64,000 nucleotides of DNA from Desulfuromusa sp. (GTDB lineage Bacteria > Desulfobacterota > Desulfuromonadia > Desulfuromonadales > Geopsychrobacteraceae), in assembly GCA_021647765.1 (NCBI GenBank), contig JAKIUD010000007.1, forward strand, positions 10,380 through 74,379, written 5' to 3'. The notes beneath the pieces were generated by a model. That model was not told where the DNA came from. It did not search any database and saw only the letters and a program-made list of their open reading frames with translations. The number at the start of each line of letters is the position of its first letter. Positions within the stretch are counted from its first letter, which is position 1. Both the position numbers and the translations under genes were made by a program. Shown here piece after piece: positions 21,021-29,731 of this stretch.

Positions 21021-21153
21021 AGAGTCTCTTGCAAAAGTTGTCATCCTCGTGAAAACGGGGCTCCAGTTTTTTGATGGATCCAAGAAACCTCTGGATTCCC
21101 GCCTGCGCAGGAATGACGGTCACTGGACCTTAACGGGTTTTGCAGGAGCCTCT
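21021..21153. repeat. Third short inverted-repeat element
   Basis: Imperfect end repeats (AGAGTCTCTTGCAAAA and TTTTGCAGGAGCCTCT) enclose the motif CTGGATTCCCGCCTGCGCAG-GAATGACG, which occurs as a repeat in many proteobacteria. Only one copy is present in this window. It lies between the M23 gene and the acetyltransferase gene. Confidence 0.7.
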
Positions 21154-21209
21154 TTATAAAACCCTAACCATAATTATAGTTTATTAATAACATATTTCTA
21201 AAATCATTT

Positions 21210-21659
21210 CTACAAATTTATTGCCAAGGCAAATTCATCACAATCTGGGAACTTGACACAATTAATACACACCCCCCAAACCTTCTGCGGTAACTCGGAT
21301 TTTTCAATATCAGAAAAGCCAAGGAGTTTAAAAAAGTCGGGCTGATAGGTCAAAGCGAAGACCCTCTTTATCCCAAGTTCAGTCGCCTCCTTGAGACAGC
21401 TCTCAACAATTTTACGTCCGATCCCCTTCCCTTGCTGACCTGCAGCGACAGCCAGAGAACGAACCTCCGCCAAATCCTCCCAGCAAATAGCCAAAGCACC
21501 GATCCCAAGAATTTCACCATTTTCCTCATAAACATAAAAATCACGAAGAGAATCGTAAATATCTGCCAACGAACGTCCCAGCAGTTGCCCGGTATTTGCA
21601 TAATCAAGTAACAGCTTATGAATAGCTCGGACATCCGAAATATGGGCATGGCGGATCAT
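21210..21659 (-). CDS. Short ArgA-type GNAT N-acetyltransferase
   Basis: A 149-residue GNAT enzyme. The acetyl-CoA loop is in AVAAGQQGKGIGRKIVESC. The C-terminus KVWGVCINCVKFPDCDEFAL resembles the Cys-containing tail of the short N-acetylglutamate synthases that replace classical ArgA in several bacteria. Making N-acetylglutamate would prime the ArgJ cycle encoded at 13.7 kb. GGAGA precedes the ATG by 5 bases. The recN gene lies 18 bp upstream on the same strand and may be co-transcribed. Other GNAT substrates cannot be excluded. Confidence 0.75.
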   Translation of the reverse strand: MIRHAHISDVRAIHKLLLDYANTGQLLGRSLADIYDSLRDFYVYEENGEILGIGALAICWEDLAEVRSLAVAAGQQGKGIGRKIVESCLKEATELGIKRVFALTYQPDFFKLLGFSDIEKSELPQKVWGVCINCVKFPDCDEFALAINL

Positions 21660-21677
21660 ATTGTCTCCAGTATAAAT

Positions 21678-23354
21678 TTAATTAGCGACAAGAGCCTGGG
21701 AACTTTCAATCAATTCATGAGCATGAACCAGTGTCTTCTCACCAACCTGAGAGCCACCAAGCATTCGTGCCATTTCGACAATTCTCGCTTCTCGATCCAA
21801 CAAATTCAACGTGGTCGTTGTTCGACCGTGACTCTCTTCTTTAACAACGCTGTAGTGCTGATCTGCAAACGCTGCAACCTGCGGTAAATGGGTCACACAC
21901 AGCACCTGCAGATTTTTTCCCAGACGGCTGATCTTTTCGCCAACTGCCGTCGCTGCTTCGCCACCAATTCCGGCATCAACCTCATCAAAAATAAGTGTTC
22001 TGACTCCATCTCCTTCAGGAACACTCCGTTTTAATGCTAACATGATCCGTGACAACTCACCTCCTGAAGCTATTTTTGCCAAAGGTTGTGCTTCCTCACC
22101 CGGATTGGCGGCAAGATAGAATTCTCCACTTTCCAATCCGTCAACTGAGGGTTCTGACAGTGGAGTAAGTTTGAGGATAAAGTCAGCACGCGCCATCGCC
22201 AGATCAGCAAGTTCACCTTCCACTTTGGTAGCTAATTCAATTGCTGCTTGTTCACGGAGCCGACTCAGTTGCTTTCCTGATTCTAACAGTAAGTCATTTT
22301 GTACCTGTAATTGTTGTCGCAAGTGATCCCGGCGCCCCTCAACATCATTCAAGGCATTGAGTTCTGCCGTTATCCGCTCCAGATACTCCAATAACCCAAC
22401 AATTGTTGGGGCATATTTACCCTTCAGACTTGCCAGTAATGCGAGTCGATCTTCAACCTGTTGTTGCCGCTGTGGCTCAAAGTCTAACTTTTCCGCGTAA
22501 ATCCGTAATTCTGTTGCAATATCTTCCAAGCTATAGAGGTTAGTTTGCAGTGATTTAGCCAAAGAGCCGAGATGGGGATCAACCTGCTGTAAAGCTTCAA
22601 GTTGATCGGCGACAACGGAAACCTTTTCACAGACTGCATGCTGTCCAGCATAAAGGCTGTCATAACCAGCAGACGTTGCTGTTGCTAATTTTTCCGCATG
22701 CTGCAACAGAGAGTGTTGTTGCTCCAACTCATCATCTTCGCCAATTTGCAAATGAGCATTCAACAGTTCCTGTTGTTGAAACCCAAGCATATCCAACCGT
22801 TGCTGCCGTTCACGTTCCGCTATATTCAAACTGTTCAGGTCTTTTTGTAGCTGCTGATAAAAAGAAAAAGCTGACCGATACTCAGCCAAAGGCTCCTGCA
22901 ATCCAGCGAAATAATCCAATAATTGCAGGTGGGTTTCGGTACGTTGCAGGTTCTGATGTTCGTGCTGTCCATAAATATTAACCAGACCACTTATTAATTC
23001 ACGCAACTGAGTCAATGAAACGGCCGATCCATTGATAAAAACCCGATTTTTCCCTGAGCGGGCAACAATCCGCCGCACCAGCAACTCACCATCATTGTCC
23101 AACCCGGCATCGACAAGTTTCTGACCCAGCTGGTGTTCTGCACTAAGATCAAAAATCGCCTCAACTGCAGCCTCGGTCTCCCCAGTCCGAATAATTTCAC
23201 CACGGGCTCGACCGCCAAGGAGAAGATTGACAGCATCAATGATAATCGATTTCCCGGCGCCCGTTTCTCCGGTTAGCACATTAAAACCCGCCCCGAAAGA
23301 GACGTGGAGATTTTCAATAATGGCAAAATTTTTGATGATGAGATCTGTCAGCAT
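21678..23354 (-). CDS. recN: DNA repair protein RecN
   Basis: A 558-residue SMC-like ATPase that helps repair double-strand breaks. Walker A is GETGAGKSIII near residue 30, the ABC signature is ASGGELSRIMLALK, and Walker B is TLIFDEVDAGIGG. The middle is coiled coil (residues about 150-370). Size and order fit the family. Transcribed on the minus strand together with the acetyltransferase; the upstream gap holds repeats of both families. Confidence 0.95.
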   Translation of the reverse strand: MLTDLIIKNFAIIENLHVSFGAGFNVLTGETGAGKSIIIDAVNLLLGGRARGEIIRTGETEAAVEAIFDLSAEHQLGQKLVDAGLDNDGELLVRRIVARSGKNRVFINGSAVSLTQLRELISGLVNIYGQHEHQNLQRTETHLQLLDYFAGLQEPLAEYRSAFSFYQQLQKDLNSLNIAERERQQRLDMLGFQQQELLNAHLQIGEDDELEQQHSLLQHAEKLATATSAGYDSLYAGQHAVCEKVSVVADQLEALQQVDPHLGSLAKSLQTNLYSLEDIATELRIYAEKLDFEPQRQQQVEDRLALLASLKGKYAPTIVGLLEYLERITAELNALNDVEGRRDHLRQQLQVQNDLLLESGKQLSRLREQAAIELATKVEGELADLAMARADFILKLTPLSEPSVDGLESGEFYLAANPGEEAQPLAKIASGGELSRIMLALKRSVPEGDGVRTLIFDEVDAGIGGEAATAVGEKISRLGKNLQVLCVTHLPQVAAFADQHYSVVKEESHGRTTTTLNLLDREARIVEMARMLGGSQVGEKTLVHAHELIESSQALVAN

Positions 23355-23414
23355 TATTTTGATTACCGCAATATGAATAATAGAGAATATGATGGTGAAG
23401 CAAAAAGTAACTAT

Positions 23415-23512
23415 TCAGCAAAACGGGACTGTCCCCGCATGGGGGCTATCCCAGGCTTTGCGGGGCGAACCGCCACCGTTTCATGGCTCGTAAACTCTTG
23501 GAACCGCCCCCG
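23415..23512. repeat. Palindromic repeat family 1, copy 2 (partial)
   Basis: Begins at CAGCAAAACGGGACTGTCCCC and runs through the central GTTTCATGGCTCGTAAACTC to GAACCGCCCCCGATAG. Both outer arms are missing or decayed. Family 2 copy C starts 26 bp further on. Confidence 0.8.
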
Positions 23513-23538
23513 ATAGTAACAGTCAATGTAATAAAGAG

Positions 23539-23666
23539 ATGGCTAAGCAAAAAATTCGATCTCCAAGGCGCAGCAAGCTTTCAGGGGTGAAGACATACAC
23601 AAAGTATGTCGAAGTCCTGAAAACTTAGCTGCAACACCGGAGCTCGGAGATTTTTGCAACGCCATC
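23539..23666. repeat. Palindromic repeat family 2, copy C
   Basis: About 128 bp, ends GATGGCTAAGCAAAAA and TTTTTGCAACGCCATC. The end overlaps the nadK stop codon: on the minus strand TGATGGCG contains the stop TGA followed by the element. Confidence 0.9.
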
Positions 23667-24522
23667 AGCGCTGCCCCCAGTTCAATTTAGTCCGCAATAT
23701 TTCAAAATAATCTTTGCTTGGACTACTCACCAGCCGGGTTCGTGACTTGGAACGGCGTACTTTGACTCGATCACCCGGAAGCAACTTTCGTCCGACCTGA
23801 CCATCACCAGTAAAAAAGACAACATCATCTTCAAATTTGACCTTAATCTCGATCACTGAACGACTCCAGACCATAATCGGGCGATTGGTCAACATGTGCG
23901 GGCAAATAGGAGTAATCAATAAACTGTTGATATCGGGATAGATAATCGGCCCACCGGCAGCCAGATTGTATCCGGTCGAACCAGTGGGGGTAGAGATAAT
24001 CAGACCATCCGCTTTATAGCTGGTCAAATGACGACCATCAACATAGGTTTCCATATCAATAATCCGTGCCAATGCCCCCTTATTTATAACAACATCATTG
24101 AGCACAGTAAATTCACCAACTACCTTGTCATCTCTATGGATTGAAGCATCAAGCATCATCCGGTCAGAAATCTGGTAATCGTCTGCGATCAACCTCTCAA
24201 GCATCTCCGGCAGTTCGTCACGGGTAATTTCGGTCAAAAAACCCAGCCGACCCAAGTTGACACCGACAATCGGAACATTTCGCTCACCCACCAGACGGGC
24301 AACAGAAATCAGCGTACCGTCACCACCAAGGACGATGACCAGGTCGACTAATCCAGGAATTTCCTCATCTGCATAACCGTTCACTTGCCCTATCTGCTCA
24401 GCCAGACTGTCTTCGAGCAACACCTCAATCTTCTCCAGTTTAAAACGTTCACAGATATCAGAAGCGATCTGCTCAGCATCTGGATGATTCTTTTTTGCGT
24501 AAATACCAACTTTTTTCAGCAT
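23665..24522 (-). CDS. nadK: NAD kinase
   Basis: A 285-residue ATP/polyphosphate-NAD kinase making NADP. The signature GGDGTLISVAR and the motif NLGRLGFLTEI are present, as is the conserved PTGSTGYNLAAGGPI. The ATG at 24522 is preceded by GGTGG; a GTG one codon upstream is an alternative. The reading frame ends inside the first bases of a family-2 repeat. Confidence 0.94.
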   Translation of the reverse strand: MLKKVGIYAKKNHPDAEQIASDICERFKLEKIEVLLEDSLAEQIGQVNGYADEEIPGLVDLVIVLGGDGTLISVARLVGERNVPIVGVNLGRLGFLTEITRDELPEMLERLIADDYQISDRMMLDASIHRDDKVVGEFTVLNDVVINKGALARIIDMETYVDGRHLTSYKADGLIISTPTGSTGYNLAAGGPIIYPDINSLLITPICPHMLTNRPIMVWSRSVIEIKVKFEDDVVFFTGDGQVGRKLLPGDRVKVRRSKSRTRLVSSPSKDYFEILRTKLNWGQR

Positions 24523-24693
24523 CACACCACCATGGAAAATATAAAAGTCATATCAACACCTGACTGAACTGCAGATTGCCGAACAGAAAACAGACAATTA
24601 TCATAAAATCGTAACGAAAGTCCATCTCATAGGCAGTTGTTGTCTCGACAAACAGCATGCTACATTACTGATATCTTTTTAGTTGGAGAAAAC

Positions 24694-26010
24694 ATGGATC
24701 TCTTTGAACAAACAGCTCAAAACAATGACAACACCCCGTTAGCAGAACGAATGCGACCACAAACTCTTGATCAGGTTGTGGGTCAACAGCATCTACTTGG
24801 ACAGGGGAAACTGCTGCGCAAACTGATTGAAACTGATCAACTGACATCGATTATTTTCTGGGGACCACCCGGCACCGGAAAAACCACCCTTGGCCGAGTG
24901 ATTGCCAACCATACGAAAAGCCGCTTTGTTTTCTTTTCAGCAGTTCTTGGCAGCATCAAGGAAGTTCGGGAGATTATTGCCGAGGCAAAACAACAACGTG
25001 CCTATCATAACCGCAAAACTCTTTTGTTTGTAGATGAAATCCACCGCTTTAACAAAGCCCAGCAGGATGCTTTTCTCCCGGCAGTCGAAAAAGGGGAAAT
25101 AACCCTGATCGGTGCAACAACAGAAAACCCCAGTTTTGAGGTCAACTCAGCGCTGCTGTCACGATCGCGGGTCTTTGTTCTAGAATCTTTGACCCCGACA
25201 GACCTGAAAATCTTACTGAATCGAGCCCTCTCTGCCCAGCAAGGACTGAACAAACCAAATCTGACAATTGAAGAGTCTGCCCTCGATTTTTTTGCGGATC
25301 AGGCTGGTGGAGATGCCCGGATCGCACTCGGAGCATTGGAGGTTGCCGCAGCTGCAGTTCAAGGTAATGTTATTTCTCTGGAAACCGCTCAGGAAGCAAT
25401 GCAGAAGAAAGCGCTCCTTTACGACAAGGGTGGTGAGGAACACTATAACGTCATCTCCGCATTCATCAAAAGCATGCGCGGATCCGATCCTGATGCAGCC
25501 CTGTACTGGCTGGCACGGATGCTGGAAGCAGGCGAAGATCCGCTGTTTCTGGTTCGGCGGATGGTCATTTTTGCCTCGGAAGATATTGGTAATGCCGATC
25601 CGCGTGCTTTACAAATTGCCCTGGCAGTACAGCAGGCAGTCCACTTTGTCGGCCTGCCGGAGGCTCGAATCAATCTGGCTCAAGGGGTGACCTATCTAGC
25701 CACGGCACCAAAAAGCAACGCCAGTTATCTTGGGATAGACGAAGCCCTCGCCGAAGTTCGAAAATCTGGGGCGCTCCCCGTTCCCAAACATATCCGCAAT
25801 GCACCAACCAAGTTGATGAAACAGCTCGATTACGGCAAAGGTTATAAATATGCCCACAATTATCAGGAAGGGTTTGCTGAACAGACTCATCTGCCAGAGC
25901 AGATTAAAGGCAAATGTTTTTATCGCTCTTCCAATCGTGGCTATGAAAAGCTAATCACCGAACGGATGAGCCAATTGAAGAATGGATTCGACAAGGAAAC
26001 ACCCGAATGA
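24694..26010 (+). CDS. rarA: Replication-associated recombination protein A (AAA+ ATPase)
   Basis: A 438-residue RarA/MgsA clamp-loader-like ATPase that acts at stalled replication forks. Walker A is GPPGTGKTTLGR, Walker B is LLFVDEIHRFNK, and sensor 1 is GATTENPSFEVN. The C-terminal tetramerisation region with YKYAHNYQEGFAEQTHLPE is typical. The start is the ATG at 24694, with TTGGAGA 4 bases upstream; the frame is open further upstream but without a ribosome site. It is divergent from nadK and overlaps the next gene by 4 bp. Confidence 0.94.
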   Translation: MDLFEQTAQNNDNTPLAERMRPQTLDQVVGQQHLLGQGKLLRKLIETDQLTSIIFWGPPGTGKTTLGRVIANHTKSRFVFFSAVLGSIKEVREIIAEAKQQRAYHNRKTLLFVDEIHRFNKAQQDAFLPAVEKGEITLIGATTENPSFEVNSALLSRSRVFVLESLTPTDLKILLNRALSAQQGLNKPNLTIEESALDFFADQAGGDARIALGALEVAAAAVQGNVISLETAQEAMQKKALLYDKGGEEHYNVISAFIKSMRGSDPDAALYWLARMLEAGEDPLFLVRRMVIFASEDIGNADPRALQIALAVQQAVHFVGLPEARINLAQGVTYLATAPKSNASYLGIDEALAEVRKSGALPVPKHIRNAPTKLMKQLDYGKGYKYAHNYQEGFAEQTHLPEQIKGKCFYRSSNRGYEKLITERMSQLKNGFDKETPE

Positions 26011-26390
26011 AAGTAATCTGCGGAATCATTTTTTTGCTGTTAGGCTTAATGGCAACACCCGCAATAGCTAATGACTGGGAGCCTTGGGAGGTCAGCAAGA
26101 AAACACAAAAGTCACCGACCGCAAACCACTCAGTTTTACAAACCGCCGTTCATCTATTCCAGAAATACATATCGCCAATAGACGGTCAACGCTGCGCCAT
26201 GTATCCCACCTGCTCCTCTTACTCATTGCAGGCAATCCGCAAACACGGATCACTTATTGGTGTTTTCCTGACCGTTGACCGCCTCTATCACGAAGGAGAT
26301 CTGATCGAGCAACAGCACCCCATCAATAAATGGGGATATATCCGATTTTATGATCCACTGGAGAATAATGACTGGTGGTTGGAAAATTAG
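26007..26390 (+). CDS. yidD: YidD-like protein with signal peptide
   Basis: The central part matches YidD (membrane protein insertion efficiency factor): YISPIDGQRCAMYPTCSSYSLQAIRKHG, then TVDRLYHEGD. Unlike standard YidD, which starts directly with the domain and works on the cytoplasmic side, this 127-residue protein begins with a signal-peptide-like segment (IIFLLLGLMATPAIA followed by ND). It would therefore be exported or anchored. It overlaps the rarA stop (ATGA) rather than lying between rnpA and yidC. A different job from classical YidD is possible. Confidence 0.8.
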   Translation: MKVICGIIFLLLGLMATPAIANDWEPWEVSKKTQKSPTANHSVLQTAVHLFQKYISPIDGQRCAMYPTCSSYSLQAIRKHGSLIGVFLTVDRLYHEGDLIEQQHPINKWGYIRFYDPLENNDWWLEN

Positions 26391-26497
26391 TTGTAAGTGT
26401 AATGATATCAACAAGAAATGATGGTGATATATTCATCTGATACAGCATAAACCAGTCGATTTGGTTCATCGGAGGAGTCGGTGAGGAGTTGGGACAT
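26387..26497 (-). pseudogene. 3' remnant of a YoeB/Txe-family toxin gene
   Basis: On the minus strand the frame reads DEPNRLVYAVSDEYITIISC, then a TGA stop, then YHY. This matches the C-terminal end of YoeB-type mRNA interferases, which finish with RLVYAV...ACRYHY. The stop replaces the Arg codon (CGA to TGA is a single change). Only about 30 codons remain and no toxin N-terminus or antitoxin is seen. The last codons overlap the yidD stop on the other strand. Confidence 0.6.
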
Positions 26498-26591
26498 TCT
26501 TAAATTACTAATTAACGACCATTCCCCTGCTATTTTTCACATATGAATCAAAACAGGAACACCCCTCCAGAATCAAATTATAAGTTCCTCC

Positions 26592-27107
26592 CTACCAGCA
26601 ATCATACCGAACCAGTTCATCCAAGGGTTTACGGGTTTTCACACGTCCAGCTTCTTTCGGATAGCCCAGCGGCAGCATGGCAATCGGTTTGATGCCCTCG
26701 GGAAGTCCCATTACATTGGCTACCCTGACGGGATCAAACGCACCGATCCAGCAGGTTCCAAAGCCGAGATCAGCAGCAGCAAGGGTCATGTGGTCGATGG
26801 CAATGGCGGCATCGACCTCGCAGTAATTTTTGCCGTCGTACCGATCACGTGTCCAACCCTTGGCAGGTTCGGTGCAGATGACGATGACAACCGGCGCTTG
26901 GCGAAAAAACGGTGCCGGATAAGCAACGGCCAGCTCATCGAGCTTGACGGGATCACGCACGACAATAAAGTGGAAAGGCTGAAGATTTTTGGCAGTCGGA
27001 GCAAGATTGCCCGCCTGAAGGATTTCGTTCAACAGCTCTTCCGGTACAGGATCGGGCTTATAACCACGAATACTGCAGCGCTTTTCGGCCAATTCAATAA
27101 ACCTCAT
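26592..27107 (-). CDS. Nitroreductase-family flavoprotein
   Basis: A 171-residue FMN-dependent oxidoreductase of the nitroreductase superfamily. Markers are EKRCSIRGYKPDPVPEE at the start, GNLAPTAKNLQPFHFIVV, and DLGFGTCWIGAFDP with the flavin-contacting region. The substrate cannot be predicted. ATG at 27107 has GGAGAG 6 bases upstream; the frame extends upstream into the repeat, which argues for this start. Confidence 0.88.
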   Translation of the reverse strand: MRFIELAEKRCSIRGYKPDPVPEELLNEILQAGNLAPTAKNLQPFHFIVVRDPVKLDELAVAYPAPFFRQAPVVIVICTEPAKGWTRDRYDGKNYCEVDAAIAIDHMTLAAADLGFGTCWIGAFDPVRVANVMGLPEGIKPIAMLPLGYPKEAGRVKTRKPLDELVRYDCW

Positions 27108-27139
27108 GAAATACTCTCCTCTTACTTGGAAGATGCCAG

Positions 27140-27295
27140 GAAGTAAACTCGAGACTGTCCCCAGACCCATCGGGGGCTGTCCCGAAGTTTACGAGCCACG
27201 AAGAACTGCGGTGGTTTGCGCCGCTAAAGCCTGGGACAGCCCCCATGCGAGGACAGTCCCGTTTTTGCTGGACATTTCCTTAAACTAGCGCCATT
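27140..27295. repeat. Palindromic repeat family 1, copy 3 (one arm lost)
   Basis: Starts inside the element at AAGTAAACTCGAGACTGTCCCC and ends with the complete arm CCTTAAACTAGCGCCATT. It lies just upstream of the nitroreductase gene. Confidence 0.88.
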
Positions 27296-27346
27296 GGGGA
27301 CATAGTCCCATCTTCGCTGGATTGCTGAAATTTTACAATTTAAAAC

Positions 27347-28375
27347 TCACCATAGATCAATCTGTCGACGAATCAACTCACTCCCGGTGTTTTCGCGCGC
27401 CCATTGGAGCAAATCCTGCGCAGGCGAGGTCTCCATGTTTTTCAACACAACCACAGCGTTCTTGCGTAATCGGGTCACACCGGCATAGGCGGTGACATGA
27501 TCTTTGATGGTACGGCGGATTTCAGCTGCAGGGGCTTTGAGCAACCATTCAAGGTCAACCGGGATGCGCATGTCGTCCTCGATTCGCGGTGGACAAACCA
27601 TGGTGCAATCATCGCAACCGAACAGCCAATCTCCAATCGACTCACTTTCCTCACGGGTAAGAGTTTCGTGCTTTTCGATGGTTAAATAGCTGATGCACTT
27701 GCGCGCATCAATCGGCTGGCCGGATCGAATTGCCCCAGTCCGACAATTCTTCACACAGGCGTGACAGGTAGCGCAAGCAAACGGTATCTGAGCCTGGTGG
27801 ATGACCTCAGGCAGTTCGGCATCGACAAAGAGGCAACCGATAAAAATCCGGGTATTCCCCAAATCGGACACCCGCAAAAGATCGTTGTCTCCCACCACGC
27901 CAAGGCCACCAACGCTGGCAAACAGACGTTCATAGACGGGTGCAGTATCGACTGTTACTTCAGCGTGAATATTTTCGCCAAGCATCGCCCTTAGTTTATA
28001 GAGCATAGCCTGTCCGGTTAAATGATAATCAGCTCCCCTGGCATAAGCCGAAATATAACCGAGCAGAGCGTCGTTTGCAGGTGCGGGAAACGGGTGTGTT
28101 GCTGCAGGATTGCCCCAGCGGTTGCTGAAAGTGAGCACGAGCACCGATTTGGCAAATGGGAAAGTTTTCCATGGATTGGTTTTTTCGGGGAGCATCCGTT
28201 CAAGATAGTTCATCTCGCCATGCATCTCCAGTTTCAGCCAATCTGTCACCTGCGTACTATTTTCCTCAATCCGCTGCCGCAAGAGTGGGTTATCCATCCG
28301 GATACACGCTACTGAATGCGCCCCAATATTTCGGGAAGCTTCCGCCAACCATTCACTAAAGTTATTCCGATTCAT
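27347..28375 (-). CDS. queG: Epoxyqueuosine reductase
   Basis: A 342-residue cobalamin/iron-sulfur enzyme that reduces epoxyqueuosine to queuosine in tRNA. The two [4Fe-4S] binding motifs are present: CATCHACVKNCRTGAI and FGCDDCTMVCPP, separated by DARKCISYLTIEK, a QueG marker. GGAGA lies 4 bases before the ATG. It fits with tgt at 44.65 kb, which starts the same tRNA modification. Confidence 0.9.
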   Translation of the reverse strand: MNRNNFSEWLAEASRNIGAHSVACIRMDNPLLRQRIEENSTQVTDWLKLEMHGEMNYLERMLPEKTNPWKTFPFAKSVLVLTFSNRWGNPAATHPFPAPANDALLGYISAYARGADYHLTGQAMLYKLRAMLGENIHAEVTVDTAPVYERLFASVGGLGVVGDNDLLRVSDLGNTRIFIGCLFVDAELPEVIHQAQIPFACATCHACVKNCRTGAIRSGQPIDARKCISYLTIEKHETLTREESESIGDWLFGCDDCTMVCPPRIEDDMRIPVDLEWLLKAPAAEIRRTIKDHVTAYAGVTRLRKNAVVVLKNMETSPAQDLLQWARENTGSELIRRQIDLW

Positions 28376-28412
28376 TTTTCTCCATTGCTGAAATCATTGA
28401 AGGAACAGGCTC

Positions 28413-28529
28413 GGATGGCGCTAAGTTTAAGAAAGTTTCCAGCAAAAACGGGACTGTCCCCGCATGGGGGCTGTCCCAGGCTTTTGCGGTGCGAACCACT
28501 GCGGTTCTTCGTGGATCGTAAACTTCGCC
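28413..28529. repeat. Palindromic repeat family 1, copy 4 (fused to family 2)
   Basis: Has the complete arm GATGGCGCTAAGTTTAAGAA and the first two modules, then stops at GGATCGTAAACTTCGCCC and passes directly into family 2 copy D. The second half of the element is missing. Confidence 0.85.
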
Positions 28530-28530
28530 C

Positions 28531-28632
28531 TGCAAGGCGGGGTGTTTTTTCATGGGTGAAGGAATACATGGGTATGTCGAAGTCCTGAAAAACCACGACA
28601 ACACAGTAGGTCGGAGTTTTTTTGACGCCATC
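28531..28632. repeat. Palindromic repeat family 2, copy D (truncated)
   Basis: About 100 bp; the GATGGCTAAGC arm is missing and replaced by family 1 sequence. The other end, TTTTTTTGACGCCATC, overlaps the rodA stop codon. Confidence 0.85.
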
Positions 28633-29728
28633 AGAACATGAATCGCCGCATACTTACATTCATCAACAGCCCCACCCCGATCATCATCGTCACCATACTG
28701 GTTCCACCATAGGAAAAAAATGGCAATGGCACCCCCACAACCGGGAGTAAACCAATAACCATCCCCAGATTGACAACAATATGCCAAAAAATCATTGCTG
28801 TTACCCCGACAGCTAGAAACAACCCGAACCGGTCAGCAGCGCGTCTTGCTACATACAAACCCCAGACAATTAAGAAAAAATAGAGTGCCAGCAATACCAA
28901 GCTACCAGCAAACCCCCATTCTTCTGCAAAAACAGAAAAAGCAAAATCGGTATGCCGCTCAGGTAAAAATGAAAGTTGCGACTGGGTTCCCTGAATAAAT
29001 CCTTTGCCGAAAAGCCCCCCACTCCCCACCGCAATTTTAGACTGAATAATATGGTAACCACTGCCAAGAGGATCTGCCTCAGGATTCAAAAATGTGCGAA
29101 TCCTGGCACGTTGATAATCGTGCAATCCAAACCAACCAGCCACAGCAATAAACGTCCCAAGAAGTCCTAGTACAACCAGGGTTCCACGCTTGAGCCCAGC
29201 AAACAGCAACATTGAGACTGCAATAAAAATAACCATCATAGCAGTTCCCAGATCGGGCTCTTTAAGAATTAATACCACTGGTAGCAATAATAATAGAGCT
29301 GGCTTCCAGATTTCAAACAACCCATAACCAAATGGATTTGCTGTTTTAGAAAAAATTCGAGCCAGCACTAAAATAATAGCAACTTTAATAACCTCTCCTG
29401 GTTGTAGATTAATAAAACCAAGATTTATCCAGCGGGTTGCCCCCATGGTGGATCTGCCCAGAAGTAGCACATAGAGCAACAAGCCAAGACCTAAACAATA
29501 GAGGTGAATAGCAAAATACTCCAAGTGGCGATAGTCAACTAGGCAGATTGTCAGAGCGATCAGGATTCCACCGGATAACCAAAGCATTTGTTTCAAGTAG
29601 AGAGGGGTTCCACCAGGCTGCCAGCTGGCCGTCGCACTGAACAGATTGGCAATCCCAATCCCGGCCACAATCAGCACTGTAAACAACAACACCCAATCAA
29701 AATTAGACACCAGACGTCGATCAAACAT
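28631..29728 (-). CDS. rodA: Rod-shape SEDS glycosyltransferase RodA
   Basis: A 365-residue polytopic membrane protein of the SEDS family, the peptidoglycan glycan polymerase of the elongasome, working with PBP2. Typical sequences are SILVLARIFS-like helices, LKEPDLGTAMMVI with the catalytic-region Asp, and GVPLPFFSYGGTSM near the end. AAGGAA lies 6 bases before the ATG. It is the last gene of mreBCD-mrdA-rodA. The stop codon merges with a family-2 repeat. Confidence 0.95.
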   Translation of the reverse strand: MFDRRLVSNFDWVLLFTVLIVAGIGIANLFSATASWQPGGTPLYLKQMLWLSGGILIALTICLVDYRHLEYFAIHLYCLGLGLLLYVLLLGRSTMGATRWINLGFINLQPGEVIKVAIILVLARIFSKTANPFGYGLFEIWKPALLLLLPVVLILKEPDLGTAMMVIFIAVSMLLFAGLKRGTLVVLGLLGTFIAVAGWFGLHDYQRARIRTFLNPEADPLGSGYHIIQSKIAVGSGGLFGKGFIQGTQSQLSFLPERHTDFAFSVFAEEWGFAGSLVLLALYFFLIVWGLYVARRAADRFGLFLAVGVTAMIFWHIVVNLGMVIGLLPVVGVPLPFFSYGGTSMVTMMIGVGLLMNVSMRRFMF

Positions 29729-29731
29729 AGC

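Noticed and set aside
20949..21083. N-terminal extension of the M23 protein to 21083
   Set aside because: The extension enters the inverted-repeat element and lacks a ribosome site, while the TTG at 20948 has GGAG at a good distance.
24637..24693. Longer start for rarA
   Set aside because: No ribosome site; the ATG at 24694 has TTGGAGA and matches the usual start of the family.
27108..27170. Longer start for the nitroreductase
   Set aside because: The extra codons derive from the family-1 repeat region, and GGAGAG precedes the internal ATG.
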